From the NCBI GenBank assembly GCA_029261295.1, contig JAJDBP010000007.1, forward strand, positions 186,001-250,000: DNA of 64,000 bases, given 5' to 3'. This DNA comes from Nitrospirales bacterium (GTDB lineage: Bacteria > Nitrospirota > Nitrospiria > Nitrospirales > UBA8639). The number at the start of each line of letters is the position of its first letter. The stretch's first letter is position 1. Positions 25,083 through 34,005 of the stretch are shown piece by piece. Under the pieces are notes generated by a model that worked only from the letters and a program-made list of their open reading frames with translations, had not been told where the DNA came from and did no database searches. A program made the translations under genes and the position numbers.

Positions 25083-25745
25083 TTACTCCAACTGTCCGTC
25101 ACGCATAGTCAGAACGCGATCAGCTGCATGTGCTGCGTTTAACGAATGCGTGGCTAAAAGCACGGTTTGCCCAAACTCTTGGGCACATTGCTTTAACAAC
25201 GACACAATGTGCTCTCCCGTTGACTCATCTAAATTTCCCGTAGGTTCATCTGCCACTATCAATCGCGGGCGATGGACAAAAGCTCGAGCAATGGCCACAC
25301 GTTGTTGTTCCCCGCCCGATAGCTCATGTGAGCGATGTCCAAGGCGATGCCCCATGCCAACCTTTTCTAGCATTTCCACGGCCTGCGTGCGAATGGAGGC
25401 GGAAGATTCCCCTCGCAAGCGCAAAGGCAGGGCCACATTTTCTTCGATGGTTAGTCCAGGAATAAGATGAAACGCCTGAAACACCATTCCGATTTTTTCT
25501 CGTCGCCACTGCGTCCATTCATGATCCCCAAACGCGAGGCATGAGTCCCCATCCAACAAAATCTCTCCAGAGGTCACCCAATCTAACCCAGCGACCAAAT
25601 GCAACAACGTACTTTTCCCGCTTCCGCTAGGCCCCATGAGGGCACAGAATTCACCATCCGAAATAGTCAGACACAAATCACGCAAGGCCACAACTGGCAT
25701 AGCGCTTCCCTGGTATTCTTTACAAATGTGATCACATTGAATCAT
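25083..25745 (-). CDS. ABC transporter ATP-binding protein (LolD/YbbA-like)
   Basis: A 220-residue cytoplasmic ATPase. Walker A is GPSGSGKST near residues 39-47, the Q-loop is in [14 protein letters not shown], the signature is [14 protein letters not shown], Walker B is [12 protein letters not shown] and the switch histidine is in LATHS. It belongs to the MacB/LolD/FtsE exporter group. The matching two-FtsX permease lies at 21189-23762, separated from it by pyrD, an unusual arrangement. It probably couples ATP hydrolysis to lipid or lipoprotein movement in the envelope. Confidence 0.92.
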   Translation of the reverse strand: MIQCDHICKEYQGSAMPVVALRDLCLTISDGEFCALMGPSGSGKSTLLHLVAGLDWVTSGEILLDGDSCLAFGDHEWTQWRREKIGMVFQAFHLIPGLTIEENVALPLRLRGESSASIRTQAVEMLEKVGMGHRLGHRSHELSGGEQQRVAIARAFVHRPRLIVADEPTGNLDESTGEHIVSLLKQCAQEFGQTVLLATHSLNAAHAADRVLTMRDGQLE

Positions 25746-26083
25746 GGAGAATGTTTCTTCTACCCCTGGAACACAAGATCAAATAGAGATCAAGACAGCC
25801 CAAGCCTTCTTCGTATATCATACTTTTGGAGCCTGTCCAAGATAAGACTGATCTACTACAAATGAACTGGATTTGGCCAGATCTTCCGAGCCCTTTCGTT
25901 AAACAGTCCCACTATTCGCCTCAACCAATCGAAACACCTGACTCAAACCAGCTCATTCTCGCGACGACCCCTTATCTCGGAAGGCCCCTTGCCTACGTGA
26001 TCAAGGAGAGGGTACGTGAGCATAATGGCAATTTCGCCTTCATGCATTAGTAGCTGGTGACTATAACGCCTTCGCTTTCCCCC
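25746..26083. other. Stretch without a confident gene, possible small ORF
   Basis: Between the ABC ATPase and comF there is one open frame at 25862-26050 (+) of 62 codons, starting MNWIWPDLPSPFV and ending REHNGNFAFMH. It has no ribosome site and no recognised family, so it is not called as a gene. No terminator or clear promoter was found. Confidence 0.4.
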
Positions 26084-26806
26084 ATGCCGCTTTTTCGCAA
26101 ATTTCTTCACCTCATTTTCCCGGCCGCCTGCGCTCATTGCGACACCCCCTTGTGGGATGACCCTGTTCCCTTTGTGTGCCGAACCTGTTGGGATACTCTG
26201 GTTCCCATTGCGGGACCATGCTGCCCCCATTGTGGCGATCCATTTGCCTCTCAGGTGGCCTTGCAACACAGTCCCACCCATGAATGCGGAACCTGTCGAA
26301 TCAAACCACCGGCCTTTACTCAAACCTGGAGTCTCTTTCCCTATCAATCGCCTCTCAAAGAAGCCATTATTTTATTCAAATATCGCGGAAAACGTTCCCT
26401 GACTAAGCCTTTTCTTCAAGCCATGATACCCGCATTACCACTCCTCCCAACCTGTGATGTCCTCATACCGGTTCCACTTCATCGGGATCGGCTACGAGAG
26501 CGCGAATATAATCAATCACTCTTGTTGGCACATGGGCTCAGCAAACATCTCAACATTCCCTTGCTTCTATCGTGTCTTCTTCGATCGAGAGCGACCGTGC
26601 CACAAACTTCTCTGTCGAAAAAAGAACGTTTTACAAATTTACGCAAGGCCTTCACGATAGACAATGTTTCTCGAATACAAGGTCAACGCATTTTGTTGAT
26701 TGACGATGTGTTCACCACCGGCACGACACTCCATGAATGTGCCAAAGCTCTCCGAAAAGCCGGCTCCGGTTCAGTCTATGGATTAACACTCGCCCGCATG
26801 CTCTAA
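26084..26806 (+). CDS. comF: ComF family phosphoribosyltransferase-like protein
   Basis: A 240-residue protein with an N-terminal zinc-binding double-knuckle (CAHC, CRTC, CPHC and CGTC, within residues 16-77) and a C-terminal phosphoribosyltransferase fold with the PRPP loop ILLIDDVFTTGTTLHECA near residue 210. DVLIPVPLHRDRLREREYNQS is the usual ComF central block. ComF proteins take part in DNA uptake or purine-type metabolism; no competence genes are nearby. A GTG at 26057 is an alternative start, but neither start has a good ribosome site. Confidence 0.9.
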   Translation: MPLFRKFLHLIFPAACAHCDTPLWDDPVPFVCRTCWDTLVPIAGPCCPHCGDPFASQVALQHSPTHECGTCRIKPPAFTQTWSLFPYQSPLKEAIILFKYRGKRSLTKPFLQAMIPALPLLPTCDVLIPVPLHRDRLREREYNQSLLLAHGLSKHLNIPLLLSCLLRSRATVPQTSLSKKERFTNLRKAFTIDNVSRIQGQRILLIDDVFTTGTTLHECAKALRKAGSGSVYGLTLARML

Positions 26807-27130
26807 AAAATCAACTCGCGATTCTTTGCAAAATAGATAACACCGATCTCAAAATTCTATTCTGCTTTATGAAATAGATAGGGCAGTACATGGGGGAAGA
26901 ACTTGGAGAAAGTCTCATCGAAGTCTTGGACTCAATGGAAAAGGGTGCGCCAAAAATCAAGATGGACGGACTCGACATGAACGAAGGATTTCAAAATTTC
27001 TTATGAGCCATGTTCGGGATAAAGAGGGGGGACCCTATAATTTTTTACCACACAATTTTCTAGATAAACGGCCTCACATACTACTGGCGGTATTGCTTGA
27101 AAAATGAACACCCAAGACATATGATACGGC
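26807..27130. other. Gene-poor stretch between comF and mraZ
   Basis: The region is AT-rich. One short frame at 26890-27006 (+) would encode 38 residues starting MGEELGESLIEVLD, without a ribosome site or known family. Nothing else is recognised up to the mraZ promoter. Confidence 0.4.
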
Positions 27131-27158
27131 TTGACTTTTTCCCGTCTTTGGGTAAGCT
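27131..27158 (+). promoter_or_regulatory. Candidate promoter of mraZ
   Basis: TTGACT (27131-27136) is followed after 16 bases by TAAGCT (27153-27158). The -35 box is good and the -10 box weak. The triple TGGG repeats normally bound by MraZ are not present; only one TTGGG overlaps the spacer. Confidence 0.4.
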
Positions 27159-27205
27159 AAGCTGGACTTTACTCAATTATTCTTCGAGGGAATTCACCAT
27201 CAGTC

Positions 27206-27652
27206 ATGAGTAACTTTGCCGGACAGTACTACTGCAAAATTGATGAAAAAGGGCGATTCGTCGTGCCCACCCATATACGAGAAGACATCGAGGCAAACGG
27301 CAATAGCCTCATGTTCTTAAAAAGCCAAGATTTGCCCGTCTTAGCCTATACCAAACCGGAATGGGAAAACTGTCTCCAGAAAGCCAAAGACACGCTTGAT
27401 GAAGATCAACGCCGGCTCTTTATGTATCATATGGTCTCTGAAGCCACGCCATCGGAAATGGACCGAGCCGGCCGCATCCTTATCCCCAGCCGGTTACGAA
27501 AACTCATTCCTGTGGATGAGGAACAAGAAGTGGTTATTGTCGGAATGTTCCATCGCTTAGAAGTCTGGAACCCCTCGGAATGGCGCCTCTATGCTCGAAA
27601 GAATGAAGAAGCCTACGAACAAAATTTAGGCAAAATTCAGGGCATTCTCTAA
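27206..27652 (+). CDS. mraZ: Transcriptional regulator MraZ
   Basis: A 148-residue protein with two SpoVT/AbrB-like swapped-hairpin domains. The first carries YYCKIDEKGRFVVPTHIRE (residues 8-26) and the second SEMDRAGRILIPSRLRKL (near 82-99). MraZ normally forms a ring and represses the division and cell-wall (dcw) cluster that it heads. Here rsmH, ftsL and ftsI do not follow, so it would have to act in trans. The only nearby gene on the same strand is the RusA-like nuclease 67 bases downstream. Confidence 0.93.
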   Translation: MSNFAGQYYCKIDEKGRFVVPTHIREDIEANGNSLMFLKSQDLPVLAYTKPEWENCLQKAKDTLDEDQRRLFMYHMVSEATPSEMDRAGRILIPSRLRKLIPVDEEQEVVIVGMFHRLEVWNPSEWRLYARKNEEAYEQNLGKIQGIL

Positions 27653-27719
27653 GCTCAACCACGCCGCTCCTTCCGTCCTATCCGTCCAGCATCCTGTGTT
27701 GATTGAATTGAGGTAAACG

Positions 27720-28310
27720 ATGAGACCCATTCGAATCCGCTCTCTTCCTCACCTTCAGAAAACCAAGGGGAAAGGTGGCCTCGTCCTGCTCTCTCGTCAA
27801 ACCCATCGAGCCAAAGCACGAGCCAGCAGCCAAGATTGGACAAATCTAGGCGGAGATAGTCTCAATCCCCAAGAATTGTTCGTCGTCTTGCCGCTACCTC
27901 CCAGCATCAACCATCAATACGCCACGGTGAACGGCCGCCGGGTTTTATCATCAACAGGTCGGCACTATAAAAGCGCTGTCGGGAAACATCTCTCATCTCT
28001 CCTCCACCAATCCCCGCACCGGGCTGATTTTTTTGAAGGCCTGGGAACCCAAGCCCTCAGTCTCTCGATTCGCTTCTATTTCAAAACCGCGTTACGGCGG
28101 GATTTAGACGGCGGGCTTAAAATCGCCCAAGATGCCATCTGCCAAGCTATCAGCCTCAACGACAACCGCATCACTGAAATCCACCTTCATAAAGATGCAG
28201 ACCCCACCCGCCCAAGAATGGAATGCACCCTCTCGCTCCAGCCCCTTCCTGTGACACAACCCAAAACCACCCGCAGACGCCTCACCGCGGTCCCCACTCC
28301 ACAATCCTAA
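27720..28310 (+). CDS. RusA-like Holliday junction resolvase
   Basis: A 196-residue protein whose core (about residues 55-175) matches RusA. The start LPLPPSINHQY and the acidic block RRDLDGGLKIAQDAICQAI, with NDNRITEIHLHKDAD behind it, are family hallmarks; the aspartates bind magnesium. RusA is usually phage-borne and about 120 residues long. This one carries a basic 50-residue N-terminal extension and a 20-residue Pro/Thr-rich tail. TTGAGG stands 7 bases before the ATG. Placement behind mraZ gives no functional clue. Confidence 0.82.
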   Translation: MRPIRIRSLPHLQKTKGKGGLVLLSRQTHRAKARASSQDWTNLGGDSLNPQELFVVLPLPPSINHQYATVNGRRVLSSTGRHYKSAVGKHLSSLLHQSPHRADFFEGLGTQALSLSIRFYFKTALRRDLDGGLKIAQDAICQAISLNDNRITEIHLHKDADPTRPRMECTLSLQPLPVTQPKTTRRRLTAVPTPQS

Positions 28311-28384
28311 ACCCAAGAACAGAATAGGTTGAGGGCATAGAAATTTTATTGGAATTCGTTGAGAACACGCTCGCTTGGGGAGTG

Positions 28385-28801
28385 TTAGATCTTCGCGGAG
28401 ACGACGGCACGCAAAAGGGAATGCAACACGACGGTAAGCGGATGTTTCACATTGCGTTTGGGTTGATTCGTGAGAGCGGGGAAATAAAAGCCAACCTTTT
28501 TCCCCATTCGATGCCGGACTAAGCCTGGGAGCCAAATACTGTCGCCTAAATAGTGCAATTTGACATCGACTTTTGAATCCACCGGCACCGGTGGGACTTG
28601 GTCTCTAGAAAATTCCACAAGCATCCCCTGTGCACTGACGTTAATGACCCGGCCTTTACACACCGTCCCTTGCCCACAGCGAATCACGACAGGCAATACT
28701 TGCTGAGGAGTTACCGAAAGTCTTCGGACCGTTCGTCGGTCTTTCTGAGCCACCGGAACCGGTCGGCGGGAATCGGTTTCAAGCAGGGACGCACTTCTCA
28801 T
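28385..28801 (-). CDS. PilZ domain protein
   Basis: A 138-residue protein with one PilZ domain, a cyclic di-GMP receptor. The first binding motif is RRTVRR (residues 22-27) and the second NVSAQGM, matching the (D/N)xSxxG consensus, so both contact sites are present. The C-terminal 35 residues (NVKHPLTVVLHSLLRAVV) may form a helical output. It begins 2 bases after the STAS-domain gene, so the two are co-translated. The partner process is not visible. Confidence 0.86.
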   Translation of the reverse strand: MRSASLLETDSRRPVPVAQKDRRTVRRLSVTPQQVLPVVIRCGQGTVCKGRVINVSAQGMLVEFSRDQVPPVPVDSKVDVKLHYLGDSIWLPGLVRHRMGKKVGFYFPALTNQPKRNVKHPLTVVLHSLLRAVVSAKI

Positions 28802-28803
28802 AA

Positions 28804-29169
28804 TTATTCACTCAAGGGTATGGCTTCCAAGGATGAAAAGTCTTTCCAGGCTTCATCTTCATTTTGAAAAATGGGAATCCATTCATGAATTTCGGTCAAT
28901 TCTAGAATATCTCTGACAAACCCCATTGGCGCGATAATACCCAGCTTCCCACCAATCCGTTGAAACCGTCTTTGAGCCAGCACCAACCATCCTAAGGCTG
29001 AGCTATCGATAAAAGACACGGCCACCATATTGAGCACGACAAACCGGTAGCCTTGGTTGATGGCATGATCGATCCGCCATTTGAAGTCTTGCCGGGCATG
29101 TTGGTCAAATCGCCCCACAAATGTTTCGACTAAGGTATGTTCACTCAGGCTGCGTTCGGACACGACCAT
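28804..29169 (-). CDS. STAS domain anti-sigma factor antagonist-like protein
   Basis: A 121-residue single STAS-domain protein of the SpoIIAA/RsbV type. The phosphorylation site is the serine pair in SFIDSSALGWLVLAQRR near residue 54, and KLGIIAPMGFVRDILELT forms the following strand and helix. Such proteins bind an anti-sigma kinase when unphosphorylated. GGAGGA lies 4 bases before the ATG at 29169, preferred over the start four codons upstream. No kinase, phosphatase or sigma factor is adjacent. Confidence 0.87.
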   Translation of the reverse strand: MVVSERSLSEHTLVETFVGRFDQHARQDFKWRIDHAINQGYRFVVLNMVAVSFIDSSALGWLVLAQRRFQRIGGKLGIIAPMGFVRDILELTEIHEWIPIFQNEDEAWKDFSSLEAIPLSE

Positions 29170-29282
29170 GCATTCCTCCATTCTTCGCTCTCTTCTCCTC
29201 TGTATATCGGCCTTAGGCTAAGAACTCTTAACCAAAGAAGAGGGGTAAAAAAGGGGCGTTTTGGAAAGAAAAATGGAAGAGG

Positions 29283-29942
29283 CTACCGCGGAGGGGAAAA
29301 GCGAACATTCAGGTCATCAACATACTGAAATGGAGCCTGCTGCCCTGGTTGACTAATAAACGGACGGGTGATTCTTAGACGAATCGTATGGAGGCCAGCT
29401 TTAACAATGGATTCTCCCTTCAAATGATGGCGGGAAATCCCGCCATTGTTTATCGGTCCCACATCATGATTGGCCACAACCTGATCATCCACAATCCACT
29501 CAAACAGGCCACCGGCTAAATTGCGCCGGTCCTTGGGGGACGAATACGTCACGGCCACATTCGCCGACAGATGCAGTGTCCCCGTTTCGGTGGGAATCTG
29601 AAGGACCAACCCTCCACCCTGCTGTGACGGATTCTCTTGCTCATATCGTATCTGCCCAACTTTGAATTGCAGACTGTTAGATTTTTCCCCTTTCTTCACC
29701 GGTTCAATTGGGACCATTTTAGGCATCTCAACACCACCTACGGTTCCATTTGTCATGATAAAAATTTTCCAGGGGTCCATCTGCCCATTCTCGAAATTGG
29801 TCTCATTCAAGATGGCTGCTTCGCAGTTTCCAATGCTGCTTATGACGAAAACACACACATACAGGAAAATCTGACCGGTTTTAAGAAGGCCAAATTCTCT
29901 CACCCTATTGATAATCAATGGCTGTTTGAGCCTTTCTTGCAT
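29283..29942 (-). CDS. Secreted protein of unknown function
   Basis: A protein of about 219 residues with a hydrophobic export signal around residues 20-42 (GQIFLYVCVFVISSIGNCEA). The mature part (NETNFENGQMDPWKIF then LVLQIPTETGTLHLSANVAVTYS) reads like a beta-sandwich carbohydrate-binding or concanavalin-like domain. No catalytic motif was seen. The start is uncertain: ATG at 29942 or GTG at 29966, neither with a ribosome site. It is divergent from the HEAT protein at 30008, so the two may share a regulatory region. Confidence 0.65.
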   Translation of the reverse strand: MQERLKQPLIINRVREFGLLKTGQIFLYVCVFVISSIGNCEAAILNETNFENGQMDPWKIFIMTNGTVGGVEMPKMVPIEPVKKGEKSNSLQFKVGQIRYEQENPSQQGGGLVLQIPTETGTLHLSANVAVTYSSPKDRRNLAGGLFEWIVDDQVVANHDVGPINNGGISRHHLKGESIVKAGLHTIRLRITRPFISQPGQQAPFQYVDDLNVRFSPPR

Positions 29943-30007
29943 AATGGGTGTTTTTTTGCCAACCACCTGGGTATGATAGCGGGTTATTTTGCCAAGGAGC
30001 CAGGTGA

Positions 30008-31108
30008 ATGTATTTTCCAGTACCTTCTATTTTCTCACAAACCTTGTTTTACGCAACCATCCTCTTCGGGTGGTGCTTAGCGATTGGGACGCCCCTCATT
30101 CATTCAGCCGAACCACCAGCACCTATCAATACTGACGTCGTTTCCCTCGAAAAGGTTCAACATATCCTCATTGAAACACTTGCCCTTACTGAAAGAGGAT
30201 TGCAGGACTCCGCCGGCATACACCAAACAGTGAGTAACCGGTTAGCCAAGGCAGGTTTCACGCCACTCACCCAAGCCACTTCACCACACGATATCATCGT
30301 GCGAGTGAAATGCGAAGAACGAAAGACCCGGACTGGGCCCAGTAAACACAGAAAAGGTGGCCATCCTTTATCGACCGCTTCTCGCCATTGGAAAGGCCCG
30401 ACTTGCCATATTTCTTATCGCTACCAGGGTAAACCAGCCCTTTGGAGTTGGGAAGTCCGAACGTCATTTGAAGACTCAAGGAAAGCTGCCAAAGAGGCAG
30501 GGGCGACCAATAGTGGCCAGTATGCCTTGCAAGAATTGCAGGCGCAGCTGGCTCAGGATGAATTCCCCTTGTATTTAACAGCGGAGTGGGGACAGGCTGA
30601 CCGCTTAATACATCTGTTTCAGCTTGCCACAGATCAAATAGCCCGACAACGACTTATTCTTCAATTGCTGGGCCCACTGACTTCTACAGCTGCCCACTCT
30701 ACCCTTGAAGCAGCCACCAAAACCCCTAAACTGGGTGCGACAGCTATTGCCGCCCTTGGAAACCAAGGTGAGGTCGCCATCCCTTCCTTAGTCAACATAT
30801 TAGATACCTCGGAAAGCCAGGACCATCGCCTTGCAGCCTTCAAAGCCCTCGGGGAGATTGCCACCCACAGCACACCACCGACTCTCTATGAGGTCTTTAT
30901 CAAACAATTAGAATCCCAAGATCCACGCATGCAAACCATCGCCGTCAGAGGATTAGGGACATTTGGCAATCAAGATGCGATGGCCCCGATAGAAACGCTT
31001 AACATTCAAGCATGGTCCAATCCTTCCACTCATGCTGATATGCAGGCCCTGCGAGAAGCCCTGAATGACACCCTCTATCAGTTGGACCCTCAAGCAGGAT
31101 CTCATTAG
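30008..31108 (+). CDS. Exported HEAT-repeat protein
   Basis: A 366-residue protein with an N-terminal signal sequence (residues 10-32, LFYATILFGWCLAIGTPLIHSA). Residues 45-200 are of unknown fold. From about 215 to 350 there are HEAT-like helical pairs (LGATAIAALGNQGEVAIPSLVNIL, HRLAAFKALGEIATHSTPPTLYEVF, RMQTIAVRGLGTFGNQDAMAPIE). HEAT repeats bind proteins; the partner is unknown. It probably acts in the periplasm. It precedes the TPR-oxygenase gene by 178 bases. Confidence 0.78.
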   Translation: MYFPVPSIFSQTLFYATILFGWCLAIGTPLIHSAEPPAPINTDVVSLEKVQHILIETLALTERGLQDSAGIHQTVSNRLAKAGFTPLTQATSPHDIIVRVKCEERKTRTGPSKHRKGGHPLSTASRHWKGPTCHISYRYQGKPALWSWEVRTSFEDSRKAAKEAGATNSGQYALQELQAQLAQDEFPLYLTAEWGQADRLIHLFQLATDQIARQRLILQLLGPLTSTAAHSTLEAATKTPKLGATAIAALGNQGEVAIPSLVNILDTSESQDHRLAAFKALGEIATHSTPPTLYEVFIKQLESQDPRMQTIAVRGLGTFGNQDAMAPIETLNIQAWSNPSTHADMQALREALNDTLYQLDPQAGSH

Positions 31109-31286
31109 CAAGAAGCTGGGCTGGGCCTTCCTGAACTGAATCCATCCCTGGGCGCCCGCAGATATCCTCATGTGCTTCCACCAACTCAGGAAGCCATTCT
31201 CGGCTTTACTTTTGACGTAAATCCGACATAGGATTTTTCTATCAAGTAACCTGGGGCTGTTCTCAACAACCAACCTGCCACTATCG

Positions 31287-32987
31287 ATGAAACCCGCATC
31301 ACCCCAACAATCCCCAAAATTCTCAAACCCACCTGGCCCTCAGACTTTGTCCTCAGAGGCCCATCGGCTGCTCCAAGAAACGATTGGACATCATCAGGCC
31401 AAACGTTTTCAGCAAGCGGAAGCAGGCTATAACCAACTCCTCGATCAATTTCCGCGACATCCAGATTCTCTTCATTTTCGAGGACTTCTCGCATTCCAAC
31501 AGGGTCAAAACACGCTTGCGTTGCAACTCATTCAGCAAGCTATTTCACTGGATAACCAGAAACCTCATTACTGTTTCAACCATGCCTTAGTGCTAGAAAA
31601 AGAAGAACGTTGGGATGAGGCAGTCTCAGCCTATCAAGAAGCGATTCGCCTGAACCCTCATTATATTGAGGCTTTAAGTAACCTCGGGAATGTGTATCGA
31701 CGGCAACGACAATGGGATCAGGCGATTGCCACCTATAAAACTGCACTGCAGTTAAAACCACAATCTGCTGATTTAGTGAATAATTTGGGGGTGGTATATA
31801 AGGAAAAAGGTGATCTCGATGAGGCGTTGGCCAAATATCGGCAAGCCACCAAACTTTCACCCAACCATGCCGAAGCCCAACACAATATGGGTGTCGTTCT
31901 TAAGGACCAAGGACAACTTGCTGAAGCGGCAGCCGCTTTCCAACAAGCCCTGAACCTTAAGCCGAACTACCCCAATGCGCATTATCACCTCGGACTCGTC
32001 AAACTCTGGCAACAACGCACTTCTGATGCACTCGATTGCTTCCAACAATCAGCCGAGCTCACCTTTAATCAAGGAAAAGGCACAGCTCCAGGGTTTATCA
32101 CCAAGTCTCGGCTCAAACACGATGTCGAGCAACTTAACTACCTTCTCACCCGAAACCCTTCAAGCACCTTTCCTCAGGAATATCAGAAAACGCTGCAAAC
32201 CACATGGGCTCGGTGCAACCAAGAAACCACCAACTCAATCTTTGTCCAACTCACCCCACAAGAACAAATCGCACTCGCCCCCTCCTTCCATCGGCTTTTA
32301 CATGTCCCTCAAGCCGATAGAGTCCCAGAGACAGCCATTCATCCTGATCTAGATGTCCAGGCTATTGAAGCACAATACTACTCCACTCAACCCGAGGCGA
32401 TGTTTGTCGATAGGCTGCTCACCCAAGAGGCCCTCACCAAACTTCGCGACTTCTGTTTAGAATCCACGATATGGAAACGGGATTATCAAAACGGGTATAT
32501 CGGCACATTTTTAGCCAATGGGTTTGCCTGCCCGCTTCTTCTACAAATCGCAGAAGAATTACGCTGTCGCTTTCCGCGCATTTTCCAGCAGCATCATTTA
32601 GTCCAAGCGTGGGCATTCAAACACGATAGCGCGCTACGCGGGCTCAACATGCATGCGGATGCCGCTGCGGTCAATGTGAATTTTTGGATAACCCCCAATG
32701 AAGCCAACCGCAATGTTGATAACGGCGGCTTAGTTGTGTGGGATAAAGAAGCACCTGATCATTGGGATTTTGCGGAGTACAACAACGACAAGAACCGTTA
32801 TAAGATTCAAGAATTCCTCAAACAACAAGGCGCCAAACCCCTCACCATCCCTCACCGGCAAAACCGCGCCGTCATCTTCAATTCCAATCTCTTTCACGAA
32901 ACCGATACCATCGACTTTCAAGATAATTATGAAAGCCGAAGAATTAACGTCACCCTGCTCTATGGGCATCGGCAGAAATCCCGCTAG
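31287..32987 (+). CDS. TPR protein fused to a 2-oxoglutarate/Fe(II) oxygenase-like domain
   Basis: A 566-residue cytoplasmic protein. Residues 25-260 hold about six TPRs (AVSAYQEAIRLNPHYIEALSN, AIATYKTALQLKPQSADLVNN, AAAFQQALNLKPNYPNAHYH). The C-terminal part, from about 370, resembles the double-stranded beta-helix of 2OG oxygenases: the metal triad would be His456 and Asp458 (NMHAD) and His537 (NLFHET), with an arginine in RRINVTLL for 2OG. The TPRs may select a protein substrate for hydroxylation, as in prolyl hydroxylase-type fusions. The substrate is unknown. Confidence 0.82.
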   Translation: MKPASPQQSPKFSNPPGPQTLSSEAHRLLQETIGHHQAKRFQQAEAGYNQLLDQFPRHPDSLHFRGLLAFQQGQNTLALQLIQQAISLDNQKPHYCFNHALVLEKEERWDEAVSAYQEAIRLNPHYIEALSNLGNVYRRQRQWDQAIATYKTALQLKPQSADLVNNLGVVYKEKGDLDEALAKYRQATKLSPNHAEAQHNMGVVLKDQGQLAEAAAAFQQALNLKPNYPNAHYHLGLVKLWQQRTSDALDCFQQSAELTFNQGKGTAPGFITKSRLKHDVEQLNYLLTRNPSSTFPQEYQKTLQTTWARCNQETTNSIFVQLTPQEQIALAPSFHRLLHVPQADRVPETAIHPDLDVQAIEAQYYSTQPEAMFVDRLLTQEALTKLRDFCLESTIWKRDYQNGYIGTFLANGFACPLLLQIAEELRCRFPRIFQQHHLVQAWAFKHDSALRGLNMHADAAAVNVNFWITPNEANRNVDNGGLVVWDKEAPDHWDFAEYNNDKNRYKIQEFLKQQGAKPLTIPHRQNRAVIFNSNLFHETDTIDFQDNYESRRINVTLLYGHRQKSR

Positions 32988-33142
32988 GGGAGATCTTCCA
33001 TCTGTTCCAACGACATTTTTCAGGGTCAGGGATGACAGAAAACCCAGGTGAGTGAGAAAGATCTATCCTTGTATCTTTTCAATAAATGGAGGCAGAAGTA
33101 CAAATTTCAACGGTGGGGGAAGGAAAGGAACAAACGCAACCT

Positions 33143-33523
33143 TTACGGTTCAATAAGACACTCTAATCTCGCTTGTTCAAATAATTCTTCAAACGCTTTT
33201 CGTCCCTGACGATATTGGTCTTCAGCGTCAATAACCTTCCTGGTTCGTTCCGGGGCGCGCCAAGTCGCCTCATTGCAGCGAACGGCTTTATCTACGCTAT
33301 AGATACCTCCTCCCGTACAAATGGTTAATTCCCCATACGCTTTTCGTTCACGAGCTTGAGCGAGTTCCATGGTGCGTTGAAAGGGAAGCAGAGCCTTTCT
33401 GGCCTTATGAACTTTTTCGAGGGCCGTACCGCAGGACGAATGATACGGTTGAGAATAAACAACGGTGGGCAAAAAAAATGAGAGGCTTAAGGCCGCAAAC
33501 AAGTAAGAAAGACGCATCACCAA
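33143..33523 (-). CDS. Small secreted cysteine-containing protein of unknown function
   Basis: A 126-residue protein with a signal peptide (LSYLFAALSLSFFLPTVVYS) and a mature part of about 100 residues with four cysteines, in SSCGTAL, LTICTGGG, VRCNEA and LECLIEP. These could form two disulfides in the periplasm. The rest is charged and helical (ALEKVHKARKAL, DAEDQYRQGRKAFEELFEQ). No family is recognised, and it stands alone. Confidence 0.65.
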   Translation of the reverse strand: MVMRLSYLFAALSLSFFLPTVVYSQPYHSSCGTALEKVHKARKALLPFQRTMELAQARERKAYGELTICTGGGIYSVDKAVRCNEATWRAPERTRKVIDAEDQYRQGRKAFEELFEQARLECLIEP

Positions 33524-34005
33524 TTGCTAATTAAATAGATACCTTCGATGACTCATCAGAGGAAAAGCAGAGAACCAGGATAAGCAGAAGACATCCATGT
33601 CCTTTGATAAGAGAAAATACGTGCGGTAGTGTACCTTTATTTGTGCAATGATTCAAATACTGAATAGCTTGCATCAAATCAAGAATACTTTGAAGAAAGG
33701 AACAAAAAGAAAAATCCAAAAAGAGAAGAAAGGGGGCAGGAAATAGCCGGGATGTCCAAAGAAACTTGTGACATAACGCGTTTGAATTTCTTGATCATAC
33801 GGTGAGCTTACGGTGAGTTAGAGAGGAATTCAAGCGTGACGAAGGACCGTTCTAGGAGGGTTAATTAGGAATTCGCCAGGGACAGGCTTCCCCCCTTCTT
33901 CTCCACCTAGCTCCCTCTAACCATTTGTGTGGACTTCTTAATACAACAAGTAACCTAATCCTGGTCCTACCTGTTGAATAAAAGAGAATTGGCATTTTTG
34001 ATTCC
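33524..34005. other. AT-rich gene-free stretch
   Basis: No convincing gene. A direct repeat TACGGTGAG occurs twice within about 25 bases near 33799-33820. No terminator with a U-run, RNA gene or mobile element end was seen. Confidence 0.5.
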
